A stretch of DNA of 64,000 bases from assembly GCA_023138975.1 (NCBI GenBank), contig JAGLON010000013.1, positions 124,001-188,000 of the forward strand. Direction: 5' to 3'. The notes beneath the pieces were generated by a model. That model worked only from the letters and a program-made list of their open reading frames with translations, was not told the origin of the DNA and searched no databases. Below are positions 56,053 to 64,000 of the stretch, one piece after another. A program made the translations under genes and the position numbers. The first letter of the stretch is position 1. The number at the start of each line of letters is the position of its first letter. This DNA is from Candidatus Zixiibacteriota bacterium. Lineage in GTDB: Bacteria; Zixibacteria; MSB-5A5; GN15; JAAZOE01.

Positions 56053-56812
56053 CTTCGTTCTCTTCTTCCTTAATCAAAAAACAGCTATCGTTAATTGAGT
56101 GGATCATCATTCGGGTTTTTTCGATATGCTGAGAGGTCGCCCACCAGGACCGGAATTTGTCCAGTTCTACTTTGGTAGCGGTCAGGCATCCCTCTTTGAT
56201 ACTGTCGGGATCATCAGCCACCGCAAACTGAGGTCGAAAATCGACTTTGAGCTGTTTTAACCAATCAGCAGCCCACCGACGCCGGAAATCCTCGTCGGAA
56301 ATATCTCCGGTAATATTCATCAGCCGGGGTACGGATTCAGTTGTGAAATTAAAAGTAGCTGTGACCTCATTGGAAAACACTGGATTATCATCGTCATAAT
56401 TATCCTGAATTTGGAAAGTATAATTACCGGGGGGCAATATTGTTGCAAAACGGGCTGATAGATCAACTTCGCATTCGTAGGTTTGTTTCGGCGCAAGCGA
56501 TATTTCTTCCACTTTCTCTGGAACATATCGATCCGTTTCTTCGTCGACCCGTTTGGTCAGGACCTTCCCCAACCTCATTTGCTGAGAGTCTCCCTCAAGA
56601 TGCACAATATTCAAATAGGTACTGCGCGATTTATCCGGCTGTTCAAACGAAATTGTTGCTTGCGATATATTCGTATAAGTAATCTTCAAAGGTATTGGCT
56701 CACCCAGAATAAATTTAGGGCGGACAAGTTCAATTTCTATCTTTTGTGCCGGTTCAAAATCTTCCATGACCGCTCCTGTAAATAATAGCATTGCAAAAAT
56801 GAAAATCATCAT
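56039..56812 (-). CDS. Exported Ig-like protein next to metalloprotease; candidate immunity protein
   Basis: The 257-residue protein has an N-terminal hydrophobic segment (about 1-17) that should direct export. A beta-sandwich of about 125 residues follows (EIELVRPKFILGEPIPLKIT, then PPGNYTFQIQDNYDDDNP), recalling BsuPI-like proteinase-inhibitor and related Ig folds. The C-terminal 80 residues are helical and Trp-rich (RRRWAADWLKQLKVD). Its start is 14 bases past the stop of the protease gene. In T6SS loci exported proteins next to periplasm-acting effectors are often their immunity proteins, so it may inhibit the protease; this is an inference from position and fold. Confidence 0.55.
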   Translation of the reverse strand: MMIFIFAMLLFTGAVMEDFEPAQKIEIELVRPKFILGEPIPLKITYTNISQATISFEQPDKSRSTYLNIVHLEGDSQQMRLGKVLTKRVDEETDRYVPEKVEEISLAPKQTYECEVDLSARFATILPPGNYTFQIQDNYDDDNPVFSNEVTATFNFTTESVPRLMNITGDISDEDFRRRWAADWLKQLKVDFRPQFAVADDPDSIKEGCLTATKVELDKFRSWWATSQHIEKTRMMIHSINDSCFLIKEEENEDENE

Positions 56813-56825
56813 TCGTCAAACATGT

Positions 56826-58550
56826 TTAAGGATTATCCCTGCCGCGCAGAATATTCTTCTCGCTAGCCGTAAAATTCGATCCCGATCCACTGGGATCCAT
56901 CAGCCCCGGACCATTCGTATGATCGCTGTCATTGGCTGGACCGCCTACCGAAGCTGGTCGAAAAAGAGCCCGTTGAAACTGGCTTTTTGTTTCATGTCCG
57001 ATTTCATGAGCAATAGTTTTCCTCAGTTCAGTAGTATTGCTGTCATTGAAAATATAAGCCCTGTTATTACTTGACAGTCCCATGCTTCGAATCCATCGAT
57101 CATCAGGGTGAACATCATCGCCTTCAATAGTAACATGTAACCAGCTTTGCGTATCACTCTTTCTCCACTCATTGGTCACGGCATCGGAATTAGGTGAGTT
57201 ATGAGAAATTTTTGGATGCTCATATTTTACACCTATCAGGGAATTACTTCCAATGCTATTATCGCTTAACCAATGGCGCAAAGCGCTGCTATATGCATTA
57301 TATATTCTATCGGCCCACCGTTGAGCCCAATTCTCTATACGAGTACGGGCTGCGTCACGATCCGTGGCGGTAATGGTACCGCCACCCTGGGCCGTCACAA
57401 AATCACTATCGGGAGGTTTTTCATTTCGGGAAGCGGTCGTGCTTTCGACCTTACTTTTCCAAGTACTCCATGTTCGATAGGAAGTCGATGAGTGGTTCCA
57501 TAATCCGATATAGTCCGCATCAGTTAGATCGGCTCCCATACTAAGACTATATATCACATAAGTTGTATTGGTATAAAAGCCCCCCATAATAGATTCCGAA
57601 CCATGACTCGAAACATGCCTTGCGCCCGGCATTTCCCGGCCGGTAAACCTGACCCTTCGCATAATCGTAATAAAGTTCGTTTGCTGGTCAACTCTTTGTC
57701 TGGCTTCAGCCCGGTTTTGACGGCCAGATTCATCGGCGATAATACTCGCCTTTAGCCGAAATTTGTCTCCTCCGCATCCCGATGATTTAAACTTAATATA
57801 GGCTCGGCCATTGGTATCGTTCGTAGCTACCAATGTCCGTACCCAGCACGTTGTCCGATAGCGATTATCACTCCCGATATGTTCTGCACCGCTGGGATGA
57901 CGACTATCCCGCTCCCAATAAACCGCTGTTGAATCCCCCTTTTTGCCAAGCCTGTTTCCGCTGCTATACTCATACGAATCTGACTTGGCCATATTATTCG
58001 CGTGTGCCTCAAACGACCAGAAGACTTTTATCGGTGTTTTTATGCGAACCGGACGACCACGGCTATTCCGGATGCGGACCTTAACATTAGCTTCCATCTT
58101 CCGACTCGGAGTATTCATAAGAAACGAATTGGCCGGAGACCTTTCAACATTGACCCGGATCTCCAGATTATGCACCATGACTTTTATCTTTTTAGTACGG
58201 GTAATCGCATCGCCGATTTTTAGAATAACCTGATATGGAGACTTCTGAGGTGTCACCAGTTCACCAGCCGTATCTCTACCATTCCATTCAATTACTGCCG
58301 GGTGGACCGCATCGGGCCTGTCCATCAAAGAAATCGCCCTGCCGTTGTTATAATAAACCCGGTCATCATCCCGGTTTTTTATCTCAATCGTAACCGGAAC
58401 TCCGCTTAATTCCCCACCGCGCCGAAAGGTAAACCTGATGTTCGCGTTTTCATGCCCCGGAGCGAATTGAGTCAGAGGAAGAATCTGGGCTTCGCCGTCA
58501 ACCGCAACAACCTCCGCAGCTCTCCTTGTTCCCGAAGAAACCCTGCACAT
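56826..58550 (-). CDS. HExxH metallopeptidase, candidate T6SS effector
   Basis: The 574-residue protein has no signal peptide. A FlgD-like Ig segment (about 40-125, with IEWNGRDTAGELVTP) and another beta region come first. The C-terminal part carries the zinc motif HEIGH (His515, Glu516, His519), with a further His (544) in SDHTNGPG and an LMDP Met-turn-like element at about 550. The HExxH-24-H spacing is longer than in metzincins of the HExxHxxGxxH type, but the Met-turn suggests a related gluzincin/metzincin-like fold. A lack of signal peptide and location between PAAR and a chaperone fit a T6SS-delivered protease. The gene starts 57 bases after the PAAR stop. Confidence 0.65.
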   Translation of the reverse strand: MCRVSSGTRRAAEVVAVDGEAQILPLTQFAPGHENANIRFTFRRGGELSGVPVTIEIKNRDDDRVYYNNGRAISLMDRPDAVHPAVIEWNGRDTAGELVTPQKSPYQVILKIGDAITRTKKIKVMVHNLEIRVNVERSPANSFLMNTPSRKMEANVKVRIRNSRGRPVRIKTPIKVFWSFEAHANNMAKSDSYEYSSGNRLGKKGDSTAVYWERDSRHPSGAEHIGSDNRYRTTCWVRTLVATNDTNGRAYIKFKSSGCGGDKFRLKASIIADESGRQNRAEARQRVDQQTNFITIMRRVRFTGREMPGARHVSSHGSESIMGGFYTNTTYVIYSLSMGADLTDADYIGLWNHSSTSYRTWSTWKSKVESTTASRNEKPPDSDFVTAQGGGTITATDRDAARTRIENWAQRWADRIYNAYSSALRHWLSDNSIGSNSLIGVKYEHPKISHNSPNSDAVTNEWRKSDTQSWLHVTIEGDDVHPDDRWIRSMGLSSNNRAYIFNDSNTTELRKTIAHEIGHETKSQFQRALFRPASVGGPANDSDHTNGPGLMDPSGSGSNFTASEKNILRGRDNP

Positions 58551-58607
58551 ATTATAGCTACCTCTTTAATTGGCACTTATTGAGTTGTAAAACCAAATTA
58601 TAACAGA

Positions 58608-59681
58608 TTAATCAGTTGCTTTTGTTACCGGCCCCATTTCCGGAAAATCAACACTCCATCTGCCCGGTGGTACGTTTTCAACTTTTTTATAGCCATTGCT
58701 ACCTAAAGTTCCCGTTTTTATTTCACCATTATCAAAAAACAGACGAAATTGCTTATTGCCGATAGCGTTCCCTTCGCTATTTTTCAGCCGAACCTCAATA
58801 TAGTCCTTGAAATACAAATAATCCGACCGGCGGGCGGCATTTTCAATTTTGGCGATAAAGTAGTACTTGGGATGCGAATAACCCTTCCTTTGGTCGTCAG
58901 AGGAATCATCTTCTTCATCCTGCGGGTACTGATACTCCCATTCTCCCTCTATCTTACCCCCGCTGAGATCGGCTTTGATAGTATCGATAATTTTATCAGC
59001 GGCAGAAAAGTCTTTCATATATATTTGAAACTCCCCTTTTACGCCATCTTTAACACCGACCGCTTCGGCTGAAAGCTTTAACTTATCTCCAACGCGCGCT
59101 TCAGGTTCGGACCATTCAGCTTTAATTATCGCTTTCAATTCTATTTCGCAGCTGCCTTCTTTCAGTCCGCCTTTTTGTATCCGGCCGGTCAGCTTGCCCT
59201 CCACTTCATTCCCATCAGGAAGCTTAACCTTATAGGCCACTCCGGTCACCGGTTTTCCGCTTTTATCAACAAAACTGACATCGAGCCGATGCTGCTCATC
59301 GCCCGAGCCTCCACTGCTATCCTCCGTTTGCGAAGCAGCGTCTCCACCGCTTCCAGCGCCGCCGCCTCCTCCGCCTCCGTCGCCGATTAGTACCGTCATA
59401 CATCCCATTACAATCGTTGCCGGAGGCCCCGCGCAAATAGCCGTATCTCCCAGCCTCGCAGACGGTTTGCCGCCGATTAAAACTGTCATTCCGGTCGCTA
59501 TAATATTCATACCAACATGGGGCGGGGGAGGAGTTCCGGGGTTGACCATCGGACATACATGCATATCTCCCATGACACAAGCTGGCATTCCCCCAATTAA
59601 AACCGTGGGCACTCCGGGGCCCGTAATGGCTCCGCCATGAGCTGTTTGATCCCCTAATCGTGCGGCAGGCTTTCCCGGCAT
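58608..59681 (-). CDS. PAAR spike-tip protein with C-terminal Ig-like extension
   Basis: The 357-residue protein has a PAAR domain in residues 1-100: PAARLGDQTAHGGAI, TVLIGGMPACVMGDMHVCP and a second TVLIGGKPSARLGDTAICAG with His and Cys for zinc. A Gly/Ser-rich linker (about 101-130) follows, then an Ig-like C-terminal portion that is paralogous to the product of 54709-55608 and ends WSVDFPEMG. PAAR sharpens the VgrG tip and carries effectors. It is the first gene of the T6SS cargo block and is divergent from the kinase at 59964. Confidence 0.85.
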   Translation of the reverse strand: MPGKPAARLGDQTAHGGAITGPGVPTVLIGGMPACVMGDMHVCPMVNPGTPPPPHVGMNIIATGMTVLIGGKPSARLGDTAICAGPPATIVMGCMTVLIGDGGGGGGGAGSGGDAASQTEDSSGGSGDEQHRLDVSFVDKSGKPVTGVAYKVKLPDGNEVEGKLTGRIQKGGLKEGSCEIELKAIIKAEWSEPEARVGDKLKLSAEAVGVKDGVKGEFQIYMKDFSAADKIIDTIKADLSGGKIEGEWEYQYPQDEEDDSSDDQRKGYSHPKYYFIAKIENAARRSDYLYFKDYIEVRLKNSEGNAIGNKQFRLFFDNGEIKTGTLGSNGYKKVENVPPGRWSVDFPEMGPVTKATD

Positions 59682-59718
59682 AATAGGTCCTTGTTAATAA
59701 TGAGAACTACTTTGTTAA

Positions 59719-59746
59719 ATTAAACACCATCAATGAAGTAAGTCAA
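59719..59746 (-). promoter_or_regulatory. Candidate promoter of the PAAR cargo operon
   Basis: Minus-strand TTGACT (59746-59741) and TTTAAT (59724-59719) with a 16-base spacer lie about 40 bases before the PAAR ATG, which has an AAGGACC ribosome site. The spacer is short and this is from inspection only. Confidence 0.45.
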
Positions 59747-59963
59747 CAAATTGTTCATCGCATCCGTAATTTACCACTTGATATTCTTATCGGCAGTACG
59801 CTAAATAATTACGTCTTGACAATGATTTATTATAAAAATTTCTTGCGGTTGGTTATCATAACATGATACATTGATAAAAAGAGGTTTGTATTCTTAATAT
59901 GTACCGGTGATATGCGTACGCTCTCACCTGAGTTGCGTAATGAGGCATGGGGACGAATGATTT

Positions 59964-61730
59964 ATGTCAAAAGATAATGAGACCGTCCGAGATGATTCAC
60001 CTGAGAATTCCCCCGATCCGTTGGGGATAATCGGCTGGGTTATCGGCGGTAAATACAAAATAGAATCTTATATAAGCGGCGGCGGTTTCGGTGAAGTGTA
60101 TGCCGGATATAATAAGAACCTAACCGAACAGCGAGTTGTTGTTAAGTTCTTTAAGCGGGTTCAATCTCGTGAGAAGTTTGACAAAGAAGCCCGCATTCTA
60201 TGCCAATTGGATCATCCCAATATCAACCGTGTTATTGATTATCTGCCGGATGAGGGAGCCGCAGTTGTAGCCTTCATCGATGGTCACGACGGGAGCGCAT
60301 TACTAAAAAAGCACGGAGCTCTTCCTGAAAAATTATTCTTAAACGTCGCTCGCAGTATGACTCAAGCCATTGCCTATGCCCATAGCAAGAAAATCGCCCA
60401 CCGGGATCTAAAACCGGGCAATATTCTTGTCGACAAAGACGACCACGTCTATCTGATAGATTTCGGTATCGCCAAAGAAATCGGCGGCGACGCAACCAAA
60501 ACCGCACATACTGCCTTAACACCAATGTTTGCCGCACCCGAACGGCAGGTCGGTGATGTAAACTACAACCCATTCCTAAGCGATATTTATGAAATGGGAG
60601 TGACGCTGTTCAATTTTGCCACCAATAGCCTTCCTTACCGCAACCCCATAAACCCGAATTTTGGAGAATGGGGCGGCCAGGCCGCTGAGCATCTTTATCC
60701 TGAAATGAGACGAATTTTACTCAAGGCCACCCATCCAAATCCGGAAAAAAGATATCAGACAACTAGAGCAATGGCTGACGATCTGGAAAATGTTAAACAG
60801 GCCTTCGGTGGGAAAAAATCCTTTCCGGTAAAATCGCTCTCACTTGTGATAATAGTTGTTCTTTTATGTCTGGCCGGGTGGCAATATCAAGATGAGCTTT
60901 ACATAAAATACCTGGAGCTGACTAAATCATTCCAGAGCGCCTCACAACCATCCCAAAAAACAACGGAGGAAACAAAACCGCCTCCTCTCGAATCCGATAG
61001 CTTGTCACAACCGAAAAAGCAAAAAGGATCGGCATCTACTACAACTGAGAAAAAAGAGACAATTCCCGTTATTAAGCCTTCTGACAAAACTAAAGCTCCA
61101 GTAGAGAAACCAAAAGAAGAGAAAAAACCAAAACCCAAACCAGAACCGAAACCGCCTGTTGAAGAGAAAATAGATCCTCCACCGGTTCCGGAATCGGAAA
61201 TACTAATTAATTTAGCTCCGGCAAATAATGGCCGACTTCTGGTCAATAATATCTCATGGAAACCGGGTACCAGCCGCATCCTACCGTTGGGAACCTATAC
61301 AATAACAGCGATACATCCCGATTATCCCATATATACTAAAAGGATTAAGATATCAAAAAAGAATGAAGAAATTAGTATCGATCTAATCCAGGAATACCGG
61401 CAAATGAATCTTATCGATATACAATTAGCGCTCTCACCGCCATCGAGTAAACACTTTCTAGAGCTTGGATTCAACGGACGGAAACAGACAATTTCACGTT
61501 TTCCCGCTCTGGACTTGCGCCAGGCAGAAGGTGAGTGGCTCTTCACGGTTCAGATAAAACTGCTTGGGACAGGCACTTCTCTCAATGCCAAGGTTGATTC
61601 CTGTGTAACATTTCCCTATGGAGGGGGGCCCCGCTCAGTGGTTCGAGGTGATTCCGGTACTCTAAGAATCGGTTCGAAAACAGCTGGCGAAATCAGTTCA
61701 GTACCCTTAGTGGTTTTCTGGTCTGAGTAA
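59964..61730 (+). CDS. Membrane Ser/Thr protein kinase, divergent from the T6SS
   Basis: The 588-residue protein has a Hanks-type kinase domain (about 30-280) with glycine loop ISGGGFGEVY, Lys61, HRD (146-148, HRDLKPGN) and DFG (Asp166), all intact. A membrane helix at about 290-306 is followed by a Pro/Lys-rich spacer (about 320-410, EKPKEEKKPKPKPEPKPP) and a C-terminal PEGA-like domain plus a final beta unit. The spacer is long enough to cross a thick peptidoglycan-containing periplasm. Proteobacterial T6SS loci often contain the PpkA Ser/Thr kinase that triggers firing; this gene is next to, but divergent from, the T6SS. No FHA-domain partner or PppA phosphatase is seen nearby. Confidence 0.85.
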   Translation: MSKDNETVRDDSPENSPDPLGIIGWVIGGKYKIESYISGGGFGEVYAGYNKNLTEQRVVVKFFKRVQSREKFDKEARILCQLDHPNINRVIDYLPDEGAAVVAFIDGHDGSALLKKHGALPEKLFLNVARSMTQAIAYAHSKKIAHRDLKPGNILVDKDDHVYLIDFGIAKEIGGDATKTAHTALTPMFAAPERQVGDVNYNPFLSDIYEMGVTLFNFATNSLPYRNPINPNFGEWGGQAAEHLYPEMRRILLKATHPNPEKRYQTTRAMADDLENVKQAFGGKKSFPVKSLSLVIIVVLLCLAGWQYQDELYIKYLELTKSFQSASQPSQKTTEETKPPPLESDSLSQPKKQKGSASTTTEKKETIPVIKPSDKTKAPVEKPKEEKKPKPKPEPKPPVEEKIDPPPVPESEILINLAPANNGRLLVNNISWKPGTSRILPLGTYTITAIHPDYPIYTKRIKISKKNEEISIDLIQEYRQMNLIDIQLALSPPSSKHFLELGFNGRKQTISRFPALDLRQAEGEWLFTVQIKLLGTGTSLNAKVDSCVTFPYGGGPRSVVRGDSGTLRIGSKTAGEISSVPLVVFWSE

Positions 61731-61771
61731 AATGGAGTTTAAGTAAGGAAACAATAAATACAGGAGGTACT

Positions 61772-62572
61772 ATGAGGAGACAAAGTCTCATAGTCAGATC
61801 TGCCGCGAAAATTGTATTAATATGCTTTTTTCAGATGATTCTATTATCTTCGGCAGGTTTGACCCAACCAATCGAGTGCCCGTTTGATAAAGCCAATCCT
61901 ACCTTGGGAAGCGCGCGCATTAGTTTTCAGTCCTTAAATTATATCTGCGCAGAGGAAGAGATACAGGCTTTCATGCAACTCGACAATATTTCTATTGAGC
62001 AAAAAGCAGATGCTCATGTACTATTGGCGGCGGTTTACTATGCCAAGCTAAAAAACGATAAAGAAAAGAAAAACCGGGTTATCGAGCAGTTTAAGCAAGC
62101 GTTTAAATCTTACCGTGCATGGCGCGGTGACCTGGATATCAGTTCAACTGAGTTTTTTGACATGATGCAAGAAGCACAGGCATTGGTGGATGAAGAAGCC
62201 AAGTCGGGTAAACCGGCTCCAGCTGAAACTCCTGTTGAACAAGAGATAACTGCTCCCCCGCCTGAAATTGAGGAAGAGCCAGTCGAGGAAGAAGAGAAAG
62301 CCGCTGTGGCGACAATTGAACCTGCGGAAACGGATGATAAACCAGCCGAGGATGAGGATCAACCCGCTATTACCACCATGCCTGGTCAGGAATCAACTGC
62401 CAAAGCTTCCAAGCCATGGTATAAAAAATGGTGGGCTATCGGACTCGGGGTCGGACTCGTAGTCGGTGTCGTAGTCTTAGCTGGCGGCGGTGGTAGTGAT
62501 GATGGTGGAACAACCGATACAACCTTGCCGGATTTCCCGGATCCGCCTGTGGCCGGAAAGAAAAAACATTAG
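61772..62572 (+). CDS. Exported TPR-like protein with membrane segment near C-terminus
   Basis: The 266-residue protein has a signal peptide (about 1-32, ending GLTQP). A helical TPR-like domain covers about 45-145 (EEIQAFMQLDNISIEQKADA, YRAWRGDLDISSTEFFDMMQ), an acidic Pro/Glu-rich region about 150-215, and a Gly-rich hydrophobic segment (about 225-243, WAIGLGVGLVVGVVVLAGGG) lies near the end. It follows the kinase by 41 bases with a GGAGGT ribosome site, so it is likely a kinase-linked envelope protein. The exact function is unknown. Confidence 0.7.
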   Translation: MRRQSLIVRSAAKIVLICFFQMILLSSAGLTQPIECPFDKANPTLGSARISFQSLNYICAEEEIQAFMQLDNISIEQKADAHVLLAAVYYAKLKNDKEKKNRVIEQFKQAFKSYRAWRGDLDISSTEFFDMMQEAQALVDEEAKSGKPAPAETPVEQEITAPPPEIEEEPVEEEEKAAVATIEPAETDDKPAEDEDQPAITTMPGQESTAKASKPWYKKWWAIGLGVGLVVGVVVLAGGGGSDDGGTTDTTLPDFPDPPVAGKKKH

Positions 62573-62608
62573 GAAATAAAAAAAAATTTATATACAAGGA
62601 GTAGTAAC

Positions 62609-63481
62609 ATGAAAGGAAAAACTGCTAACGTGTTATGGATGACATGTCTCATCCTTATAGTTTCATCTTCGATTGCCTTTGGTCAAACCCCGGCCAATAC
62701 TATTTTATATCAAGGCAAACTAACCGATGATGCCGGACCGATAACCACAGAAGTTGTGGTAACATTCACTATTTGGTCGGCTCTCACCGGAGGAACCAGT
62801 CTTTATGATGTAGAATTAACGTTCACACCAGACGAAAACGGTCTGTTCACTGTCGAACTCGGCCCGGTCGGCCCCGATGTCTTAGATGGTAATAAAAAGT
62901 ACCTCGGCATAACCGTTGGTGGTGACAGTGAAATGACGCCCCGCCAGGTATTGACTTCTTCACCGGCGGCACATACTGCTTTCACGAGCCCGGGCGTTGT
63001 CTATAATAGCCATGAACCCGGAAACCAATGGATAGGTCTAATCGATTCTGTGGTGTCATATGATTCGGTAATAGTCGTTGCCCCCGGCCCGGGATATATC
63101 CATGTCTTTGCTACCACTTCGTTAAGAGTGAACCACACAAATGGAACAACCGACGATTTTCAGATGCAAGTATCACCAATGCATAATGAAATAAATTGGG
63201 GCACTTTTGGATTCAATTATATCAGAATGCCAAGTACAGCAGCCACGGGCCAATATGTCAATTCCTGCGCTGTCCAGCGAGTGTTTCCTGTCTCTTCCGG
63301 TGGTGTTTATAAGTACTACACTAATATGAATATGCGAGTTGGGTATGATGCAGCCGATGATTTTCTTGATCTTGATATGACCGCTATTTATTACCCAAAA
63401 AGCTATGGTAATGTCGATAATGTTGGAGGTTTCAAGATATCTACAGGAAGTGATGCAAGCGCTGAAGAATTAGTTCAATAG
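62609..63481 (+). CDS. Secreted protein with TDDAG-type N-terminal domain
   Basis: The 290-residue protein has a signal peptide (about 1-25, ending AFGQ) and a beta-rich domain opening TILYQGKLTDDAGPI and closing LFTVELGPVGPDVLDGNKK, a pattern seen at the start of many FCB secreted proteins. The rest (about 120-290) is beta-rich with no recognised motif. It is the third gene in the kinase-led series. Function unknown. Confidence 0.7.
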   Translation: MKGKTANVLWMTCLILIVSSSIAFGQTPANTILYQGKLTDDAGPITTEVVVTFTIWSALTGGTSLYDVELTFTPDENGLFTVELGPVGPDVLDGNKKYLGITVGGDSEMTPRQVLTSSPAAHTAFTSPGVVYNSHEPGNQWIGLIDSVVSYDSVIVVAPGPGYIHVFATTSLRVNHTNGTTDDFQMQVSPMHNEINWGTFGFNYIRMPSTAATGQYVNSCAVQRVFPVSSGGVYKYYTNMNMRVGYDAADDFLDLDMTAIYYPKSYGNVDNVGGFKISTGSDASAEELVQ

Positions 63482-63524
63482 TTGTATTGGCTTAGTTTTT
63501 TTTGGATAAGAAATCGAGGTTAAC

Positions 63525-64000
63525 ATGATAATATATAAATCAGTTAGATGGAAACCTCCCGGGTTGATCACAAAACCGATACTGTTTGCACTAATTCTGA
63601 TAATGCTGTTCAGCACTAATACGCTGGCGCAGTCATCCAGTGCAAGCTATAGTCTTTCTGGTGGCACCGTCGGAGGAGGCGGTATCTCTGGTTCATCCGG
63701 GTATAACATTGTCGGCAATGTTCCGCTTATGGCGGGAGGCTTGTCTTCCAGCGGAAGTTATCAAATGACCGGAGGCACGATATCACATCTTGCAACCGCT
63801 ACGCTAGCCGTCAACTATGCCGGCAGTTCACTTCAGACTGTCTCCGTGGCCAATCGTACTATGACTGTCACCTATACAGGAGGCAGTGGAACTGCGGTCA
63901 GCGGTCTCTTTTTCTATCGTCAAGGCGGTACATCCAGCTTTACTCAAACTGCCATGACAGACAACGGTGCGGGAACTCTGACATATACTCTCAATGCCAG
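63525..64000 (+). CDS. Secreted Gly/Ser-rich protein (partial, runs off right edge)
   Basis: An open frame from ATG at 63525 to the window end encodes 158 residues. A signal peptide (about 1-37, ending TNTLAQ) is preceded by an AATCGAGG ribosome site. The mature part begins with Gly/Ser-rich repeats (SGGTVGGGGISGSSGYNIV), then a beta-domain (LAVNYAGSSLQTVSVANRTM). It is the fourth gene downstream of the kinase and looks like an adhesin or surface protein. The C-terminus is not visible. Confidence 0.7.
   Translation, partial: MIIYKSVRWKPPGLITKPILFALILIMLFSTNTLAQSSSASYSLSGGTVGGGGISGSSGYNIVGNVPLMAGGLSSSGSYQMTGGTISHLATATLAVNYAGSSLQTVSVANRTMTVTYTGGSGTAVSGLFFYRQGGTSSFTQTAMTDNGAGTLTYTLNA

Noticed and set aside
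37178-59681. Extracellular contractile injection system (PVC/MAC-type) instead of T6SS
   Set aside because: TssK, TssF, TssG, a ClpV-type unfoldase and inner-membrane TssL/TssM-like proteins are present, which free particles lack.

Overview
The window looks like a chromosomal contig from an uncultivated Gram-negative bacterium of the FCB superphylum. The closest match by style is the candidate phylum Zixibacteria. The evidence is the repeated dockerin-type ending with an NVGDAVYLINF-like core and a GGPAPDP-like tail on several secreted proteins, a PorV/PorQ-like outer-membrane protein beside a giant protein with a FlgD/T9SS-like C-terminal domain, many thrombospondin type 3 calcium repeats, and a Bacteroidetes-flavoured tube protein in the type VI secretion cluster. 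I see no rRNA, tRNA, CRISPR array, transposase or phage integrase. The phylum call is an inference from protein style only.

Layout. (1) 1-10955, minus strand: a 3216-residue secreted protein with three beta-helix modules, a long series of Ig-like domains and a sorting-type C-terminus, followed with an ATGA overlap by a PorV/PorQ-like barrel that runs off the left edge. (2) 11262-12182: a DMT-family permease. (3) 12351-18880: a tight operon of sensor kinase, response regulator, hemE, hemN, hemH and a protoporphyrinogen oxidase, covering uroporphyrinogen III to protoheme. (4) 18928-22441, minus: a four-gene biotin-dependent sodium pump (carboxyltransferase, gamma, biotin carrier, beta), most likely methylmalonyl-CoA decarboxylase. 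(5) 22771-29219, minus: three secreted dockerin-type proteins, two of them with thrombospondin type 3 repeats. (6) 29550-30698: a CBS-domain protein and an orphan PhoB-like regulator. (7) 30831-37081, plus: a membrane Ser/Thr kinase, two paralogous CsgG/FlgO-like exported proteins, an outer-membrane protein and a lipoprotein with a cohesin-like domain. (8) 37178-59681, minus: a type VI secretion system (T6SS) with its cargo genes. (9) 59964-64000, plus: a second membrane Ser/Thr kinase, divergent from the T6SS, followed by three exported proteins, the last cut by the right edge.

The T6SS is the most interesting part. In transcription order it holds PAAR fusion, HExxH metalloprotease, exported Ig-like protein, DcrB/EagR-like chaperone, PAAR-tail paralogue, multi-membrane-segment effector candidate, then a ClpV ATPase split into two separate ORFs, TssB, TssC, Hcp, VgrG, TssE, TssF, TssG, TssK, a small TssL-like tail-anchored protein, a compact TssM-like protein with an N-terminal GTPase domain and one membrane helix, and a small exported protein. 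No TssA or TssJ is recognisable. The combination of split unfoldase, TssG with a PASTA-like insert and a minimal GTPase membrane complex suggests a T6SS subtype unlike the textbook proteobacterial (i) and Bacteroidetes (iii) forms. Its cargo includes a plausible protease effector with a candidate proteinase-inhibitor-like immunity protein.
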